Source of the DNA: Prolixibacteraceae bacterium | Lineage (GTDB): Bacteria > Bacteroidota > Bacteroidia > Bacteroidales > Prolixibacteraceae | Reading direction: 5' to 3' | Length of the DNA stretch: 36,666 bases | NCBI GenBank assembly: GCA_003457135.1 | Contig: DMSQ01000043.1 | Coordinates: forward strand, 1 to 36,666 | In this document: piece after piece, positions 1 through 8,664 of the stretch | How positions within the stretch are numbered: the first letter of the stretch is position 1 | Layout of the letters: every line of letters starts with the position of its first letter | The notes under the pieces: generated by a model | What the model was told of the DNA's origin: nothing | Database searches by the model: none | What the model saw: only the letters and a program-made list of their open reading frames with translations | Program-made: the position numbers and the translations under genes

Positions 1-1190
1 TCGTCAACGCCAAACCAGAAAATGCCGCCAATAGGAGCGGGCAGCCAACTGCGCGACTGAGCCACGAAGCTGTAACCGGTTTGCTGGGTGGCAATGGCGC
101 GTTCGCTAAGGTACATGGCGCTGTCAACTTTAAATTCCATCGGGCGCCAGCGGTATGGCAACTGAAAGGGGCCTGCACCAGGATCATTTCGCATATCGAG
201 CGGGGTATCTTCGTAATGGTCGCGCATCATGTCTTTAACTTGCTGAAGCGTAATTGGCGAATCGGGCTTTACCCACAATGGCAGGCGATTCAAAACCTTT
301 CCTTTTTCATCGCGGTCAAACTTACCCATCGCATAATTGGTGTATTTCTGACCGTCACGAATTTCCTTATTAATTTTTCGGAAGAACGACCAGACGCGGG
401 CATCGCAAAAACGGGCGCCCCCAAATTTCAGCGGATTGTAAACATCTGAAAAACTGAAAGACTCGTCAGTTCCTTTGTAAAATCCATGCTTTTTGGCAAA
501 GCTGATCACATCCGGTGAATGATACACCGTTTGTTTCGGGTCGTTCCAGTGGTTGGTCTTCTGAAACGGGAAAGTGGTGATCCGTGCCTGATTGGCGTGT
601 CCGCTCACATATCCGTCAGGAATTAAGCGGGCTACCCAGACGGCGCCTTTTTCATATTTGCCTTTGCCGATTAATTCCATAATCCATGCTTCGTTGGCAT
701 CCGAAATGGAGAACGATTCGCCACTGGTGGCATAACCATATTGAGCCATCAGTTCGGCCATTACCTGTATCATTTCGCGGGCCGTTTTCGAGCGTTGAAG
801 TCCGATACGCATCAGTGAGCCGTAATCGGGAATCGCCCCGGGTTGTTTGCTTAGCGAATCCAATCCGCCCCAGGTCGTTTCGCCAATGGCTACCTGGTAT
901 TCGTTCATAAACTGAATGACGGAATAGGAATGGGCAACTTCAGGAATTGTGCCGAGCAGTTTTCCATTCTCATAATGAAACACCTCGCACAAATCGCCGG
1001 GTTTATGGTCGGCGGCAGGGTAAAATGCAATTGCCCCGTAACGGGTATGTGAATCGGCAGCGTAGGTTATCATTACTGAACCATCGCTGCTGGCGCCTTT
1101 GGTGACTATGAGGTTGGTGCAGGCAAAAGTGGTGGAAATACCTGTAGTGATTATTAAAATCAGGCTTAGCGTTAGAATACGGTTTCTCAT
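1..1190 (-). CDS. C69 family dipeptidase (3' part outside window)
   Basis: The reading frame starts at ATG 1190 and stays open to the window edge, so the first 396 residues are visible and the C-terminus is missing. A signal peptide (about residues 1-23) is followed directly by Cys24 in the motif ACTN. In peptidase family C69 (PepD-like dipeptidases, Ntn-hydrolase fold) this cysteine becomes the N-terminal nucleophile after propeptide removal. Downstream family-typical segments include ASSDGSVMITYAADSH (about 32-47) and GETTWGGLDS. The enzyme is expected to be exported and to cleave dipeptides. A truncated second copy lies at 4148-4534, with homology reaching about 30 bp into the upstream non-coding DNA. 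Family assignment is by recognition of motifs. Confidence 0.87.
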   Translation of the reverse strand, partial: MRNRILTLSLILIITTGISTTFACTNLIVTKGASSDGSVMITYAADSHTRYGAIAFYPAADHKPGDLCEVFHYENGKLLGTIPEVAHSYSVIQFMNEYQVAIGETTWGGLDSLSKQPGAIPDYGSLMRIGLQRSKTAREMIQVMAELMAQYGYATSGESFSISDANEAWIMELIGKGKYEKGAVWVARLIPDGYVSGHANQARITTFPFQKTNHWNDPKQTVYHSPDVISFAKKHGFYKGTDESFSFSDVYNPLKFGGARFCDARVWSFFRKINKEIRDGQKYTNYAMGKFDRDEKGKVLNRLPLWVKPDSPITLQQVKDMMRDHYEDTPLDMRNDPGAGPFQLPYRWRPMEFKVDSAMYLSERAIATQQTGYSFVAQSRSWLPAPIGGIFWFGVD

Positions 1191-1346
1191 GGTAAAATCA
1201 TTTTTTGTAAATGTAGGGAAAATGGGTACTCTAAATCTTATATCAACTATCTATTTTTTGGAGTAATCCGGAACCAACTTCAACAGAATTCGTAATACAT
1301 CAGTTTATTTTTTGGATGGACTTTTTTTACTTCAAAATCCTTTCAA

Positions 1347-2612
1347 TCAGATAATTTCTATTTTATCCAAAGGGTACCAGTAGGTTTTTTTTATGATTTT
1401 TGATACTAAATCCTTTTCGAATCCAAGGTTTATGAAATCAATAATCCGATCTTCCCGGGGAAACAGATTGGCGCAATAGCGTGGAACAATGTTGTCGGGT
1501 ACGATCCCAATATAATCCTTACCTGTTATCATACACATGATTTCTTCAGCATCGCTCAACACAAAAGGAACATTGTTTTGATATAACGCTATTGCCATTC
1601 GAACTGTTTCCTCCACTCTCATTATACTTGATCCAGCCAACCGAATTGCCCATTGTCCATTATTTTCAGATACAAAAAGCGAAATATGGGTAGAGTTTCC
1701 TCCCCTGCAAATTTCCCAAGGATGGGCACCAAAATTATTTCCGCTATGGTACCATTTGTAAAATGCTTGTGGCGAATCCTCTTCGATATTCCGTAAATCT
1801 GCATCGCGGCCATCAGCCATACATATATATTTTTCGCGGGGAGAAAGGCGTTCTTTCCGGTTTTCAAAGTAATTATTGGCATCGTAACAAATTTCACATA
1901 TTCTGAAAAACTCATTGGCTGTCATTTCCTGTAAAAGTGGCATTTCTTGTTCTGTTATCACCCTGACCGCATTTTTCAGCTCTCTAATTAATTTTTCACC
2001 AAGGCCAATATCAGGTCTGATGGTTTCCGTGCCAAGTATATTCCAAAAATCTTTTCGGATGATGCGTCCCGATCGTTTGGCCCATGGGAGGTAATGCTGA
2101 ATGTGGTGATTATAAGCAATTGGATTTGTTTGGAGTTTGCTGGTTTCATCAACGATTTTTTCTGAAAGCCAGTAAACGAAACGTTCAAGGTATTCCAAAT
2201 TCCAGGCAGATTTGCTTCCATTTGCAGGTTCCTCTTCTTTGTTTATCGTAAAAATTAACTTATCATCAAAATAGAAATACATATCTTCCCTGAATTTGGC
2301 CGTTTGAAATTTATACCATTTTGTTTTTTCAGGATAGTATATTTCCCATAGTTCCCGGAACTCTTTCTGATTATTCACTTCACCGCTTTCTTTGTATTCC
2401 TGATAGTCACCGAAAGCTTCAACCGGTCCCCTTTCCACCACAATCCAGATTTGTCTGATCTCATCGTCTCCAAACGGTTTTATTATACTGAGAGTAGTAT
2501 AAATAGTTCTTAATACCTGATTGATATTCTGATTAATCAAATCCGAATTTGATTTGAGATTCCCGATTAAAGCATCAATCTGCGGTGCAAAAAGTGTTGG
2601 TTTCTTTTCCAT
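1347..2612 (-). CDS. Conserved-looking protein of unknown function, 421 aa
   Basis: I do not recognise a named family. I chose ATG 2612; the frame also has a TTG nine codons upstream at 2639, which would give 430 aa. There is no signal peptide or membrane span, so it is probably cytoplasmic. It is rich in Trp, Tyr and acidic residues. The most distinctive stretch is near the C-terminal half: ADGRDADLRNIEEDSP, then HPWEICRGGNSTHISLFV, then a segment rich in Ile/Ala. It lies 59 bp downstream of the DUF4143 ATPase on the same strand and may be co-transcribed with it. Both genes sit between the full-length C69 gene and its truncated copy, which suggests cargo placed into a duplicated region (inference). 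Confidence 0.8.
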   Translation of the reverse strand: MEKKPTLFAPQIDALIGNLKSNSDLINQNINQVLRTIYTTLSIIKPFGDDEIRQIWIVVERGPVEAFGDYQEYKESGEVNNQKEFRELWEIYYPEKTKWYKFQTAKFREDMYFYFDDKLIFTINKEEEPANGSKSAWNLEYLERFVYWLSEKIVDETSKLQTNPIAYNHHIQHYLPWAKRSGRIIRKDFWNILGTETIRPDIGLGEKLIRELKNAVRVITEQEMPLLQEMTANEFFRICEICYDANNYFENRKERLSPREKYICMADGRDADLRNIEEDSPQAFYKWYHSGNNFGAHPWEICRGGNSTHISLFVSENNGQWAIRLAGSSIMRVEETVRMAIALYQNNVPFVLSDAEEIMCMITGKDYIGIVPDNIVPRYCANLFPREDRIIDFINLGFEKDLVSKIIKKTYWYPLDKIEII

Positions 2613-2671
2613 ACTACAAATAATACAAAAGACACTCAAAAGTAAAAATCTCCATTATTCTTTGATAACGA

Positions 2672-3826
2672 TTAAATAATCTCAGAATTCCACAAGGCTT
2701 TCATAAACTGCCCTACCGGAATAATTTCCACCCCATTCATTATTCTCGCATATTTATCTAAAGAAACTACAATGGTTCTGGCTTGCGGAAAATCTTCTGT
2801 AAATGCTTTTAATCCCTTTAAATGACGTGATTTCACTTCGTCTGTTGATTTTATTTCAATAGCAATTCGTCCATTCCCAATAATAGCATCCACCTCGTAT
2901 CCTGAACTTGTTCTCCAGTAAGTGATATTTTCAATTGACTGTGTGTAACCTAACCAGGCAATTAATTCCTGGATAATTAAATGCTCGAATGAATGACCAA
3001 AAATTTCAGTTCCGGGTAGTATGTTTTTACGATTCAATAAATAATTGGCAATACCAACATCAAAAAAATAAAATTTGGGAGCCAGAATTGCCCTGCGCTT
3101 TACAGTAGCAGTAAAGCCAGGAATAAGATAACCGATTAAAGTATCTTTTAAAATTTCAAAATAATCTTTTACTGTCCGGTGATCGATGCCGCAATCCTGT
3201 GCAATGTTTTTATAAACAATCATTTCACCATTACTCATTGCAGCAACCTCCAGAAAACGTGAAAAAGATTTTAAATTTCTGGACAAAGCTTCTTCCCTGA
3301 TTTCCTCATTCAAATACACTCCAATATAGGCACGAAATCGTTCCCATGGATTACTAATCATATAGTGCCTGGGTATCATTCCATTATTTACTGCTTTAAC
3401 CAGATCAAAATCCGGAATTTCGGAGCTGACTAATGGAAATAATATTTTTTTCAACGCTCTACCGCCTAATAAATTAGCTCCACTTCTGATTAATTTACGG
3501 GGGCTCGATCCACTCAAAATAAAGCGAATTTTTTTCTTATGAATCAAAGCATGTATCTCATCTAAAAGTTGAGGCACTTTTTGTATCTCATCAATAATCA
3601 CCAAATCACCTTCTTTCATCGATTCCAATTCCTCGCTTAGCAAGGATGGCTTGCGTAGGAACCGCTCAAATTCTTTTACCTGTAACAAGTCGTAATATCT
3701 GGCTTGTGGATAGATTTGTTCCAGTAAAGTTGTTTTTCCTACCTGACGTGCTCCCCATAAAAACACACTGTCATTATTCTCATCTTCCAAAGATAATTTG
3801 CGGATATACATATCGACAATTGCCAT
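2672..3826 (-). CDS. AAA_14 / DUF4143 family ATPase
   Basis: This 384-aa protein has the AAA_14 plus DUF4143 architecture. Walker A is GARQVGKT at residues 25-32 and Walker B is LVIIDE at about 75-80. A sensor-like GSSPRKL follows at about 106-112. The C-terminal half holds a DUF4143 nuclease-like fold segment with YEVDAIIGNGRIAIEIKS, which resembles the D...ExK core of restriction-type folds. Such COG1373 ATPases are abundant and often mobile in Bacteroidota, and their cellular role is unclear. Relics of two other members lie at 4965-5117 and 5120-5581 on the opposite strand. A TATATTTG box (minus strand, 3857-3864) lies 30 bp upstream of the start but no matching -33 box was found. Confidence 0.9.
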   Translation of the reverse strand: MAIVDMYIRKLSLEDENNDSVFLWGARQVGKTTLLEQIYPQARYYDLLQVKEFERFLRKPSLLSEELESMKEGDLVIIDEIQKVPQLLDEIHALIHKKKIRFILSGSSPRKLIRSGANLLGGRALKKILFPLVSSEIPDFDLVKAVNNGMIPRHYMISNPWERFRAYIGVYLNEEIREEALSRNLKSFSRFLEVAAMSNGEMIVYKNIAQDCGIDHRTVKDYFEILKDTLIGYLIPGFTATVKRRAILAPKFYFFDVGIANYLLNRKNILPGTEIFGHSFEHLIIQELIAWLGYTQSIENITYWRTSSGYEVDAIIGNGRIAIEIKSTDEVKSRHLKGLKAFTEDFPQARTIVVSLDKYARIMNGVEIIPVGQFMKALWNSEII

Positions 3827-3970
3827 TATATCATGATAAAATTACAATTAACGACTCAAATATATGAAAAATCTCTTCAAAAACCTAGCTTTCAGGTTCC
3901 AGATAATTTTGACAAAATTGCAACCAATAATCTAACATGTGCTATTTTGGGCGTTTTGGTGCTAAGAGCC

Positions 3971-4052
3971 AAAAACCCCCTTGTCCTTGCGGGCAAAGGG
4001 GGTGATCGAACTAAACTTCCAAACACCTGGTACTTGTGCTTATTCAATGATT
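3971..4052. repeat. Degenerate direct repeat, copy 1 (terminator segment)
   Basis: This ~80-bp segment is repeated at 5638-5717 in the same orientation. The best-conserved core is TGATCGAACTAAACTTCCAA, flanked by a C-run/G-run hairpin on one side and a weaker shared tail (acctg...tgctt...tcaatgat) on the other. The two copies bracket 1.6 kb of gene relics. Similarity was judged by eye. Confidence 0.75.
3975..4003 (-). terminator. Rho-independent-type terminator (minus strand)
   Basis: An inverted repeat pairs ACCCCCTT (3975-3982) with AAGGGGGT (3996-4003). Read on the minus strand the hairpin is followed by a run of T (TTTTTGG). It would end transcripts coming from the truncated C69 copy before the ATPase gene. 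The second repeat copy at 5642-5669 has the same arrangement. Confidence 0.6.
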
Positions 4053-4147
4053 AACATAGATTTTATGGTTTGTTAGAGTCTCCTGCTATGCTGCATTGTT
4101 TTTTGCAAAGTTTAATGCAAATCTTTGAGAGGCGAATTACCAATTCC

Positions 4148-4534
4148 TTACTTATTGCCCCCGGATGGCATATCCGGGAGAGCAGGTTGCGAAGTGAGCG
4201 AATCCAATCCGCCCCAGGTCGTTTCACCAATGGCAACCTGGTACTCGTTCATAAACTGAATGATGGAATAGGAATGTGAAATTTCAGGAATGGTTCCGAG
4301 CAACTTGCCATTTTCGTGATGAAAAACTTCGCACAAATCTGCTGGTTGATGGTCGGCTGCCGGATAAAAAGCAATTGTCCCGTAGCGGGTATGCGAATCG
4401 GCCGCGTAGGTAATCATCACAGAACCATCGCTGCTGGCTCTTTTGGTTACAAACAGGTTGGTGCAGGCAAAAACTCCTGAAGTACCAGTTGCTAGAATAA
4501 GGAATAAGCTGAATGTGAGAATACGGTTTCTCAT
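4148..4534 (-). pseudogene. Truncated duplicate of the C69 dipeptidase gene
   Basis: The 128-codon frame encodes only the signal peptide, the Cys24 nucleophile region and about 110 residues of a C69 dipeptidase. It closely matches residues 1 to about 113 of the protein at 1-1190. The alignment breaks after GGLDSL and the frame ends in an unrelated tail (PDMPSGGNK). The matching DNA includes the stretch upstream of the start codon that reads attttttgta, so the duplication included non-coding DNA and the breakpoint lies near 4190-4200. A full family member is several times longer, so a functional product is unlikely, though a short secreted peptide could still be made. Confidence 0.85.
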
Positions 4535-4698
4535 GGGAAATCATTTTTTGTAAAAGTAGGGAAAAAGAAAGGTTGACAAAACGAGAAAGATTGAAATTAA
4601 GCTCTTAGAAAGAAAAATCTGTTACAAAAAAAAACTTTTGCTTGAAAAAGTATAAGGGCAACTCTAATCTCTGATCTACTTTTGATTTTGTTAATTTA

Positions 4699-4839
4699 GT
4701 GAATGTTGTATTGGATACAAATCAGCTCCAACGATTGCTGTCCTTTAGCGCATATCCAAAGGAGCATGGTCAAAACAGGCGGAACAAAGCAAAAATGATC
4801 GGCGACCGTGGTTTTTTGGTGCAAACGATTCCCAGGTAA
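4699..4839 (+). pseudogene. Possible PIN-domain N-terminal scrap
   Basis: The frame from GTG 4699 opens with VNVVLDTNQL, which matches the first strand and first catalytic Asp (LDTN) of PIN-domain ribonucleases. The rest of the 46-codon frame (rich in Arg, Lys and Gln) does not continue the PIN fold, so this is at best a remnant fused to unrelated sequence. The match is short and could be chance. Confidence 0.3.
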
Positions 4840-4894
4840 AAATAAGTGGTAATTCTGTTGTAAATAGTGTGAATATTTAATCACAAGTGGAATA

Positions 4895-4963
4895 CCAAAT
4901 CAGGAAGTAATTTATTGCCAAATCGGGAAGTAAAATGCTGCCAAATCAGGAAGTAGAAAATTG
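4895..4963. repeat. Three tandem 23-bp repeats
   Basis: Three head-to-tail units of exactly 23 bp start at 4895, 4918 and 4941. The first 15 bases of each follow CCAAATCRGGAAGTA almost without variation and the last 8 bases vary. There are no spacers, so it is not a CRISPR array. It sits directly upstream of the first ATPase relic. In one frame the units contain stop codons, so the repeat is not coding. Confidence 0.9.
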
Positions 4964-4964
4964 A

Positions 4965-5117
4965 AATGCGTTGCGAAGAATTTTTGTGGTGGAAGATTTG
5001 ATTGATGAAGACAAAATGGGACAAGTTTCATTCTTAATGGTAATAACCGGAGGTCAATATGCTTATCGTCGTAATGATGGTGTTTTAGTAGTTCCCATCG
5101 GATGTCTGAAGAATTAG
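4965..5117 (+). pseudogene. DUF4143 ATPase relic with internal deletion
   Basis: The stop-free frame from 4965 to TAG 5115 reads as two pieces of a DUF4143 ATPase joined together. The first is ALRRIFVVEDL, as in the middle of the family (where ...VVED.PAWSP... would follow). The second is the family's C-terminal end, SFLMVITGGQYAYRR, then VVPIGCLKN and a stop. Roughly 100 or more residues of the usual region between them are absent. No start or ATPase domain remains. Family identity is from recollection of typical C-terminal motifs. Confidence 0.6.
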
Positions 5118-5119
5118 AA

Positions 5120-5581
5120 AGGTTACTGTTTTATGCTCACTGTTTCGGGGTTAGTTTCTAAAGCGATGTTAAAATTGCAAAGTTTTCATTTGTTGGCGTC
5201 CAGATTTATAAAATGTTTTCGCATACAATTTACCGGGGACAGCTTGCCGAACAATTTGTTGGTCAGTAGTTTGCCACAGCAACCAATAACCAACTTTATT
5301 ACTGGTCGCGGGATGCCAAAAACAGCAATGCCGAAATTGATTATTTAGTGATTTTTGAAGGAATGATTTATCCCGTTGAAGTTAAAGACGGACCTTCCGG
5401 GAAACTCCGAAGTTTGCATCTCTACCGCGAAACATACCAGCCTTCCTGGTCTGTTGTTTTTCATGCCGGTCAGACGGGTGTCCTGGAAAGTGAAAAGATT
5501 GTATTCCTGCCGATCTATTTTGCAGGCGCTTTTGCTCAATTCGGAATCAACTTTGACAATTTTAATAATACTTCAGTTTGA
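5120..5581 (+). pseudogene. Second DUF4143 ATPase relic (C-terminal domain)
   Basis: A single frame carries the C-terminal part of a DUF4143 ATPase interrupted by two in-frame stops (5159-5161 and 5267-5269). Recognisable pieces in order are SDVKIAKFSFV, IYRGQLAEQFVGQ, YYWSRDAKNSNAEIDYL and IYPVEVKDG..GKLRSLHLY, where the E-D and E-x-K residues of the nuclease-like core are retained. It ends at TGA 5579-5581. The AAA domain is missing. It belongs to a different subgroup from the relic at 4965-5117 and from the intact gene at 2672-3826, so it is not a simple duplicate of either. Confidence 0.8.
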
Positions 5582-5637
5582 TTTCTGGTATGGGGCTTAT
5601 AAAGGTTCAAAATACTTTCAAAAACTTATATCCATTT

Positions 5638-5717
5638 AAAAACCCCCTTGCTATTGCTAACAAAGGGGTGATCGAACTAAACTTCCAATCAACCTGTGAT
5701 TGGTGCTTTCATTGATG
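5638..5717. repeat. Degenerate direct repeat, copy 2 (terminator segment)
   Basis: This is the second copy of the segment at 3971-4052, with the shared core TGATCGAACTAAACTTCCAA. It includes a hairpin at 5642-5669 (ACCCCCTT with AAGGGGT) followed on the minus strand by TTTTTAAA. It lies just downstream of the broken glycosidase gene on the minus strand and could terminate its transcript. Confidence 0.7.
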
Positions 5718-5741
5718 TCAAAAGGGAATTCAAATCCCTGA

Positions 5742-6789
5742 CTAAAGATTGCCGATTGCACCAGCTATTGGTATAGCAAATCCGTATGAGCAGGATTCAA
5801 GCCAGTTGCGGTCGCCCGTATAGGTGTAAATTTCCCAGGCCGCCATCGCCCAAACCACCCGGTTGCTCGAGACGGGCCAGGCTCCGCCGGTTCCGGTATC
5901 CTGAATAATGTGTCCGTTTTTCACCTTTTTCATCAGACTGATTTTGGCAATTTCTGGTTCGAGAAAAGCCAGCGCCAGTAATGCTGTAACTCACATCACG
6001 CGTCCATACTCCAGCCCATTTCACACTGGTACGGAAAGTACTGTCGGCTTCAATGTCCATTCGAAGCTCGTCGAGCGATACGTTGTATATGGTATTTAAA
6101 AAAGAGATTCACTCCTGAAGACAGGGTATTTCGAAATATCATTCTTCAATTTTCACTCCGCAGATACATGTACCGCCGGATCGTAGGCATTGAAAACCAG
6201 TTCGGCTTCGTAAATGCCATCGCCGTCAGTATCTTTCAGTTTCAGTTGTTCGTTATTGGTCAGATTTTCGAAATCCAAGTTCAGCGGGAATGAGTTTCCG
6301 GCAATAAAAACGCCTTTAAAATCCTGTTTATAAATTTTCTCGCCATGCGCATCTTCGTAAAATCCCTTCTCTTTAAAGGATTTCAATACCCTGCTGAAAT
6401 CAAGCTGAAACTTAATTTGTATTTTGCGGCAAATTCTGCTCCTTTTCTTTTCCTTTCAGGAGTTCCAGCCGCTTTCCAAACACAACATCAATAACAACCG
6501 GCTGATCATTATGCGCGAAAATATTGGCATTGTGATTGATATTGTACCCCAACTCATTATCTTTCCCGTTGATACTGAATTTGAATTGAATGACCGAACT
6601 GAAATAGCTGTTGCTTTGATAGTTGGAAGTCATCTCTTTATCAGAAACAGCTTTCGCAATGAATTCACCCTGCTCAACCCGATCGTTTAAAACACGGAAA
6701 TGATCTGATTCGTAAAAGGATTTGTTTTTCTGTCCGCATGAAACTGCAAGCAGCGTCAACACAGAGAAGGTAAGGATTGATTTATTCAT
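5742..6789 (-). pseudogene. Six-hairpin-type glycosidase, N-terminal part, multiply disrupted
   Basis: Translation of the minus strand gives one continuous homologous protein only when repaired at four points. These are a frameshift near 6415, a TGA in place of an expected Trp codon at 6153-6155 (AE*KLKNDISKYP), a frameshift near 6098 and a frameshift near 5990. The start at ATG 6789 encodes a lipoprotein signal (LLAVSCGQ). Later pieces are DTDGDGIYEAEL, MDIEADSTFRT, WTRDVSYSI and IIQDTGTGGAWPVSS with VVWAMAAWEIY, typical of debranching or trehalase-like (alpha/alpha)6 glycosidases. Homology stops at GDRNWLES, so the C-terminal catalytic part is gone. It follows GH66 and was probably the last gene of the PUL. 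The exact GH family is uncertain. Confidence 0.75.
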
Positions 6790-6852
6790 GATTAATGTTT
6801 TGGCAGATCCGATTTAGTCAATTAATATTCCTACGAAAGGTATCTACAATAT

Positions 6853-6874
6853 ACTCACCGGAGGAAAGGTGAGT
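6853..6874 (-). other. Intercistronic stem-loop after GH66 gene
   Basis: ACTCACC (6853-6859) pairs with GGTGAGT (6868-6874) across an 8-base loop. It sits 14 bp past the GH66 stop codon and before the broken glycosidase gene. There is no T-run on the minus strand, so an mRNA 3'-end stabiliser or processing site fits better than an intrinsic terminator. Confidence 0.5.
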
Positions 6875-6887
6875 AAAAAGTATAACC

Positions 6888-8645
6888 CTAGTACTCCACC
6901 ACAATCATGTCCCAGTACTGCAGCCATGGAAGAGTAAACGAAACCTTGCTTCCCGATTGGGAAAAACCGATTTCAGTGGCTAATCCCAGATTGTAATCAG
7001 GCGAAGCCATCCAGATTTTCTTTACTGTTCTGGGCGTCGTAAAATCCAGCTTGAAGTTTTCCACAGTTTTAGGAAGCGTCTGTGTCCCGATGGCATCGTT
7101 CCAGTTCATAGTTACGGCATTAGAGAAATTGATCAGATGAATCACCTGTTTATTTCCCATACTTTTGCCTGCGACGGACACTTTATTCAGCTGCGGAGGC
7201 CAGTTGTTCAGTTCGATCTGCGTATCGGCCGAGTTAAGTTGTGGCGAATTAAACGTTCCTCCATCGCGAAGAAGGTTCTGGTAAGCCACCATAAAATCAT
7301 AGTAATGTACCAGCGCTTCTTTCAGATCGGCTCGCATTTTTAAATTGTTATTTGGGAAATAGGGCTGGCATAACATATGTTCGCCCAGTTCCAGGTGAGC
7401 GCCACCAAAAGCAAAAATCACCGCATCGGTAAGCAGTACTCCAGGAGTATTGAAAAAACCAGTAGCTTTTGCCAGATCATAATTCATATAAGCTGTCAAC
7501 ACACTCTTTTTCTCTCCATTGCTAAAGGAATCGTTATCGGTAATAATGGAAGCTAGATCCTTATAAGTATTATTCGGATCCCAAACTTCCGTGTACAAAA
7601 AATCAACGGGGGAGTCGGCAATACCCCTCTGTCCGTATTGGTTTACTGCGTTCATGACTAATTTTTTACCAGGCAAAGCCGTGTTCATTGCCTGAATAAA
7701 TGACTCAAATTTAACTGACAGATCGACAGGAGCCCCATCATAAGCATACAGATTTTTATCCCTGTTTCCCAACTGGTCGATATGATAACCGTCAAAATCA
7801 AAAACCTTTAAAAAATCTTTTGATTTATCTGCAATATATTGCTGCCATTCAGGATTGGAAGGATCGACCAGCCAAATGTCGCTTTTAAACGGCGGATTGT
7901 CGAGATCAAACATTTCTTTTATTGTATGCAATCTGTCGGTATAAAGATACCATTGATCGGACACTCCATCTGTTTTGGCATCTTTTAAAGCCCCGTATGC
8001 AAGGTTATAGAACATGGCCTCCATTTTATAACTATGGGCTGCATCAATATACTTTTTTATGGTTGACAGATAGGTGTCACGGCTGCCAATTTCAATCCAA
8101 AACGAATCCGGTTTTTCAGGAGTACCTGCAAGTGGACGATGGTGATCGTACTGGCAATCGTAAAACTGGATTCCATTGATATGATACCGGTTTAAATCTT
8201 TAACAATTGCATCGGCAGCCTTAGAGTTCATCTGACCAAAGTCAGAAAGAAAACCGTATCTTGGAAAGCGAGACCAATCGGAAGAAACGTCAACAGCAAT
8301 ACTTCCGTATATTTTTTCTTCCCCATCATCTTTTTTCTCATACAGATCAATTAAATACCCGGTATAGTCAGTTGCAGGAACTTTCCAGCTCCAGCTCGTA
8401 TCGGAAAGTGCTTCTTCTTTTATTGTTTCGTTTAAATGCCTGTACCTTACGGACACTGTTGCAGGTAAACTTTCATCAATTTTAAAAATAACATGATCGC
8501 CTGGAGAATAACAGGCTTTATCTGTTGCAATATTCATTATTTCAACTGATTTCGGATCGGAATATTTATTTATTTTCGAATCGGATTTGGCACAGCTGGT
8601 TACATATACCCCTAATAGGAGTAATACAATAAAATATTTTAGCAT
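6888..8645 (-). CDS. GH66 dextranase-type lipoprotein
   Basis: The 585-aa protein carries a lipoprotein signal with the acylated Cys at residue 18 (VTSC). An N-terminal beta-sandwich region (about 33-120) precedes a TIM barrel with GH66 signatures: YGFLSDFG (130-137), NGIQFYDCQYDHHRPL (157-172) and GYHIDQLG. Asp290 is the expected nucleophile and Glu353 (YTEVWD) the expected acid/base, spaced as in known dextranases. A C-terminal beta domain follows (about 460-585). GH66 enzymes hydrolyse, or transglycosylate, alpha-1,6-glucan, so the enzyme should cut dextran at the cell surface. It is downstream of the SusF-like gene. A cycloisomaltooligosaccharide glucanotransferase is the alternative, but no inserted CBM35 domain is evident. 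Confidence 0.9.
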   Translation of the reverse strand: MLKYFIVLLLLGVYVTSCAKSDSKINKYSDPKSVEIMNIATDKACYSPGDHVIFKIDESLPATVSVRYRHLNETIKEEALSDTSWSWKVPATDYTGYLIDLYEKKDDGEEKIYGSIAVDVSSDWSRFPRYGFLSDFGQMNSKAADAIVKDLNRYHINGIQFYDCQYDHHRPLAGTPEKPDSFWIEIGSRDTYLSTIKKYIDAAHSYKMEAMFYNLAYGALKDAKTDGVSDQWYLYTDRLHTIKEMFDLDNPPFKSDIWLVDPSNPEWQQYIADKSKDFLKVFDFDGYHIDQLGNRDKNLYAYDGAPVDLSVKFESFIQAMNTALPGKKLVMNAVNQYGQRGIADSPVDFLYTEVWDPNNTYKDLASIITDNDSFSNGEKKSVLTAYMNYDLAKATGFFNTPGVLLTDAVIFAFGGAHLELGEHMLCQPYFPNNNLKMRADLKEALVHYYDFMVAYQNLLRDGGTFNSPQLNSADTQIELNNWPPQLNKVSVAGKSMGNKQVIHLINFSNAVTMNWNDAIGTQTLPKTVENFKLDFTTPRTVKKIWMASPDYNLGLATEIGFSQSGSKVSFTLPWLQYWDMIVVEY

Positions 8646-8664
8646 AAAAAGGAGATTAAATTAG

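Noticed and set aside
4895..4963. CRISPR array
   Set aside because: The 23-bp units abut directly with no unique spacers and there are no cas genes.
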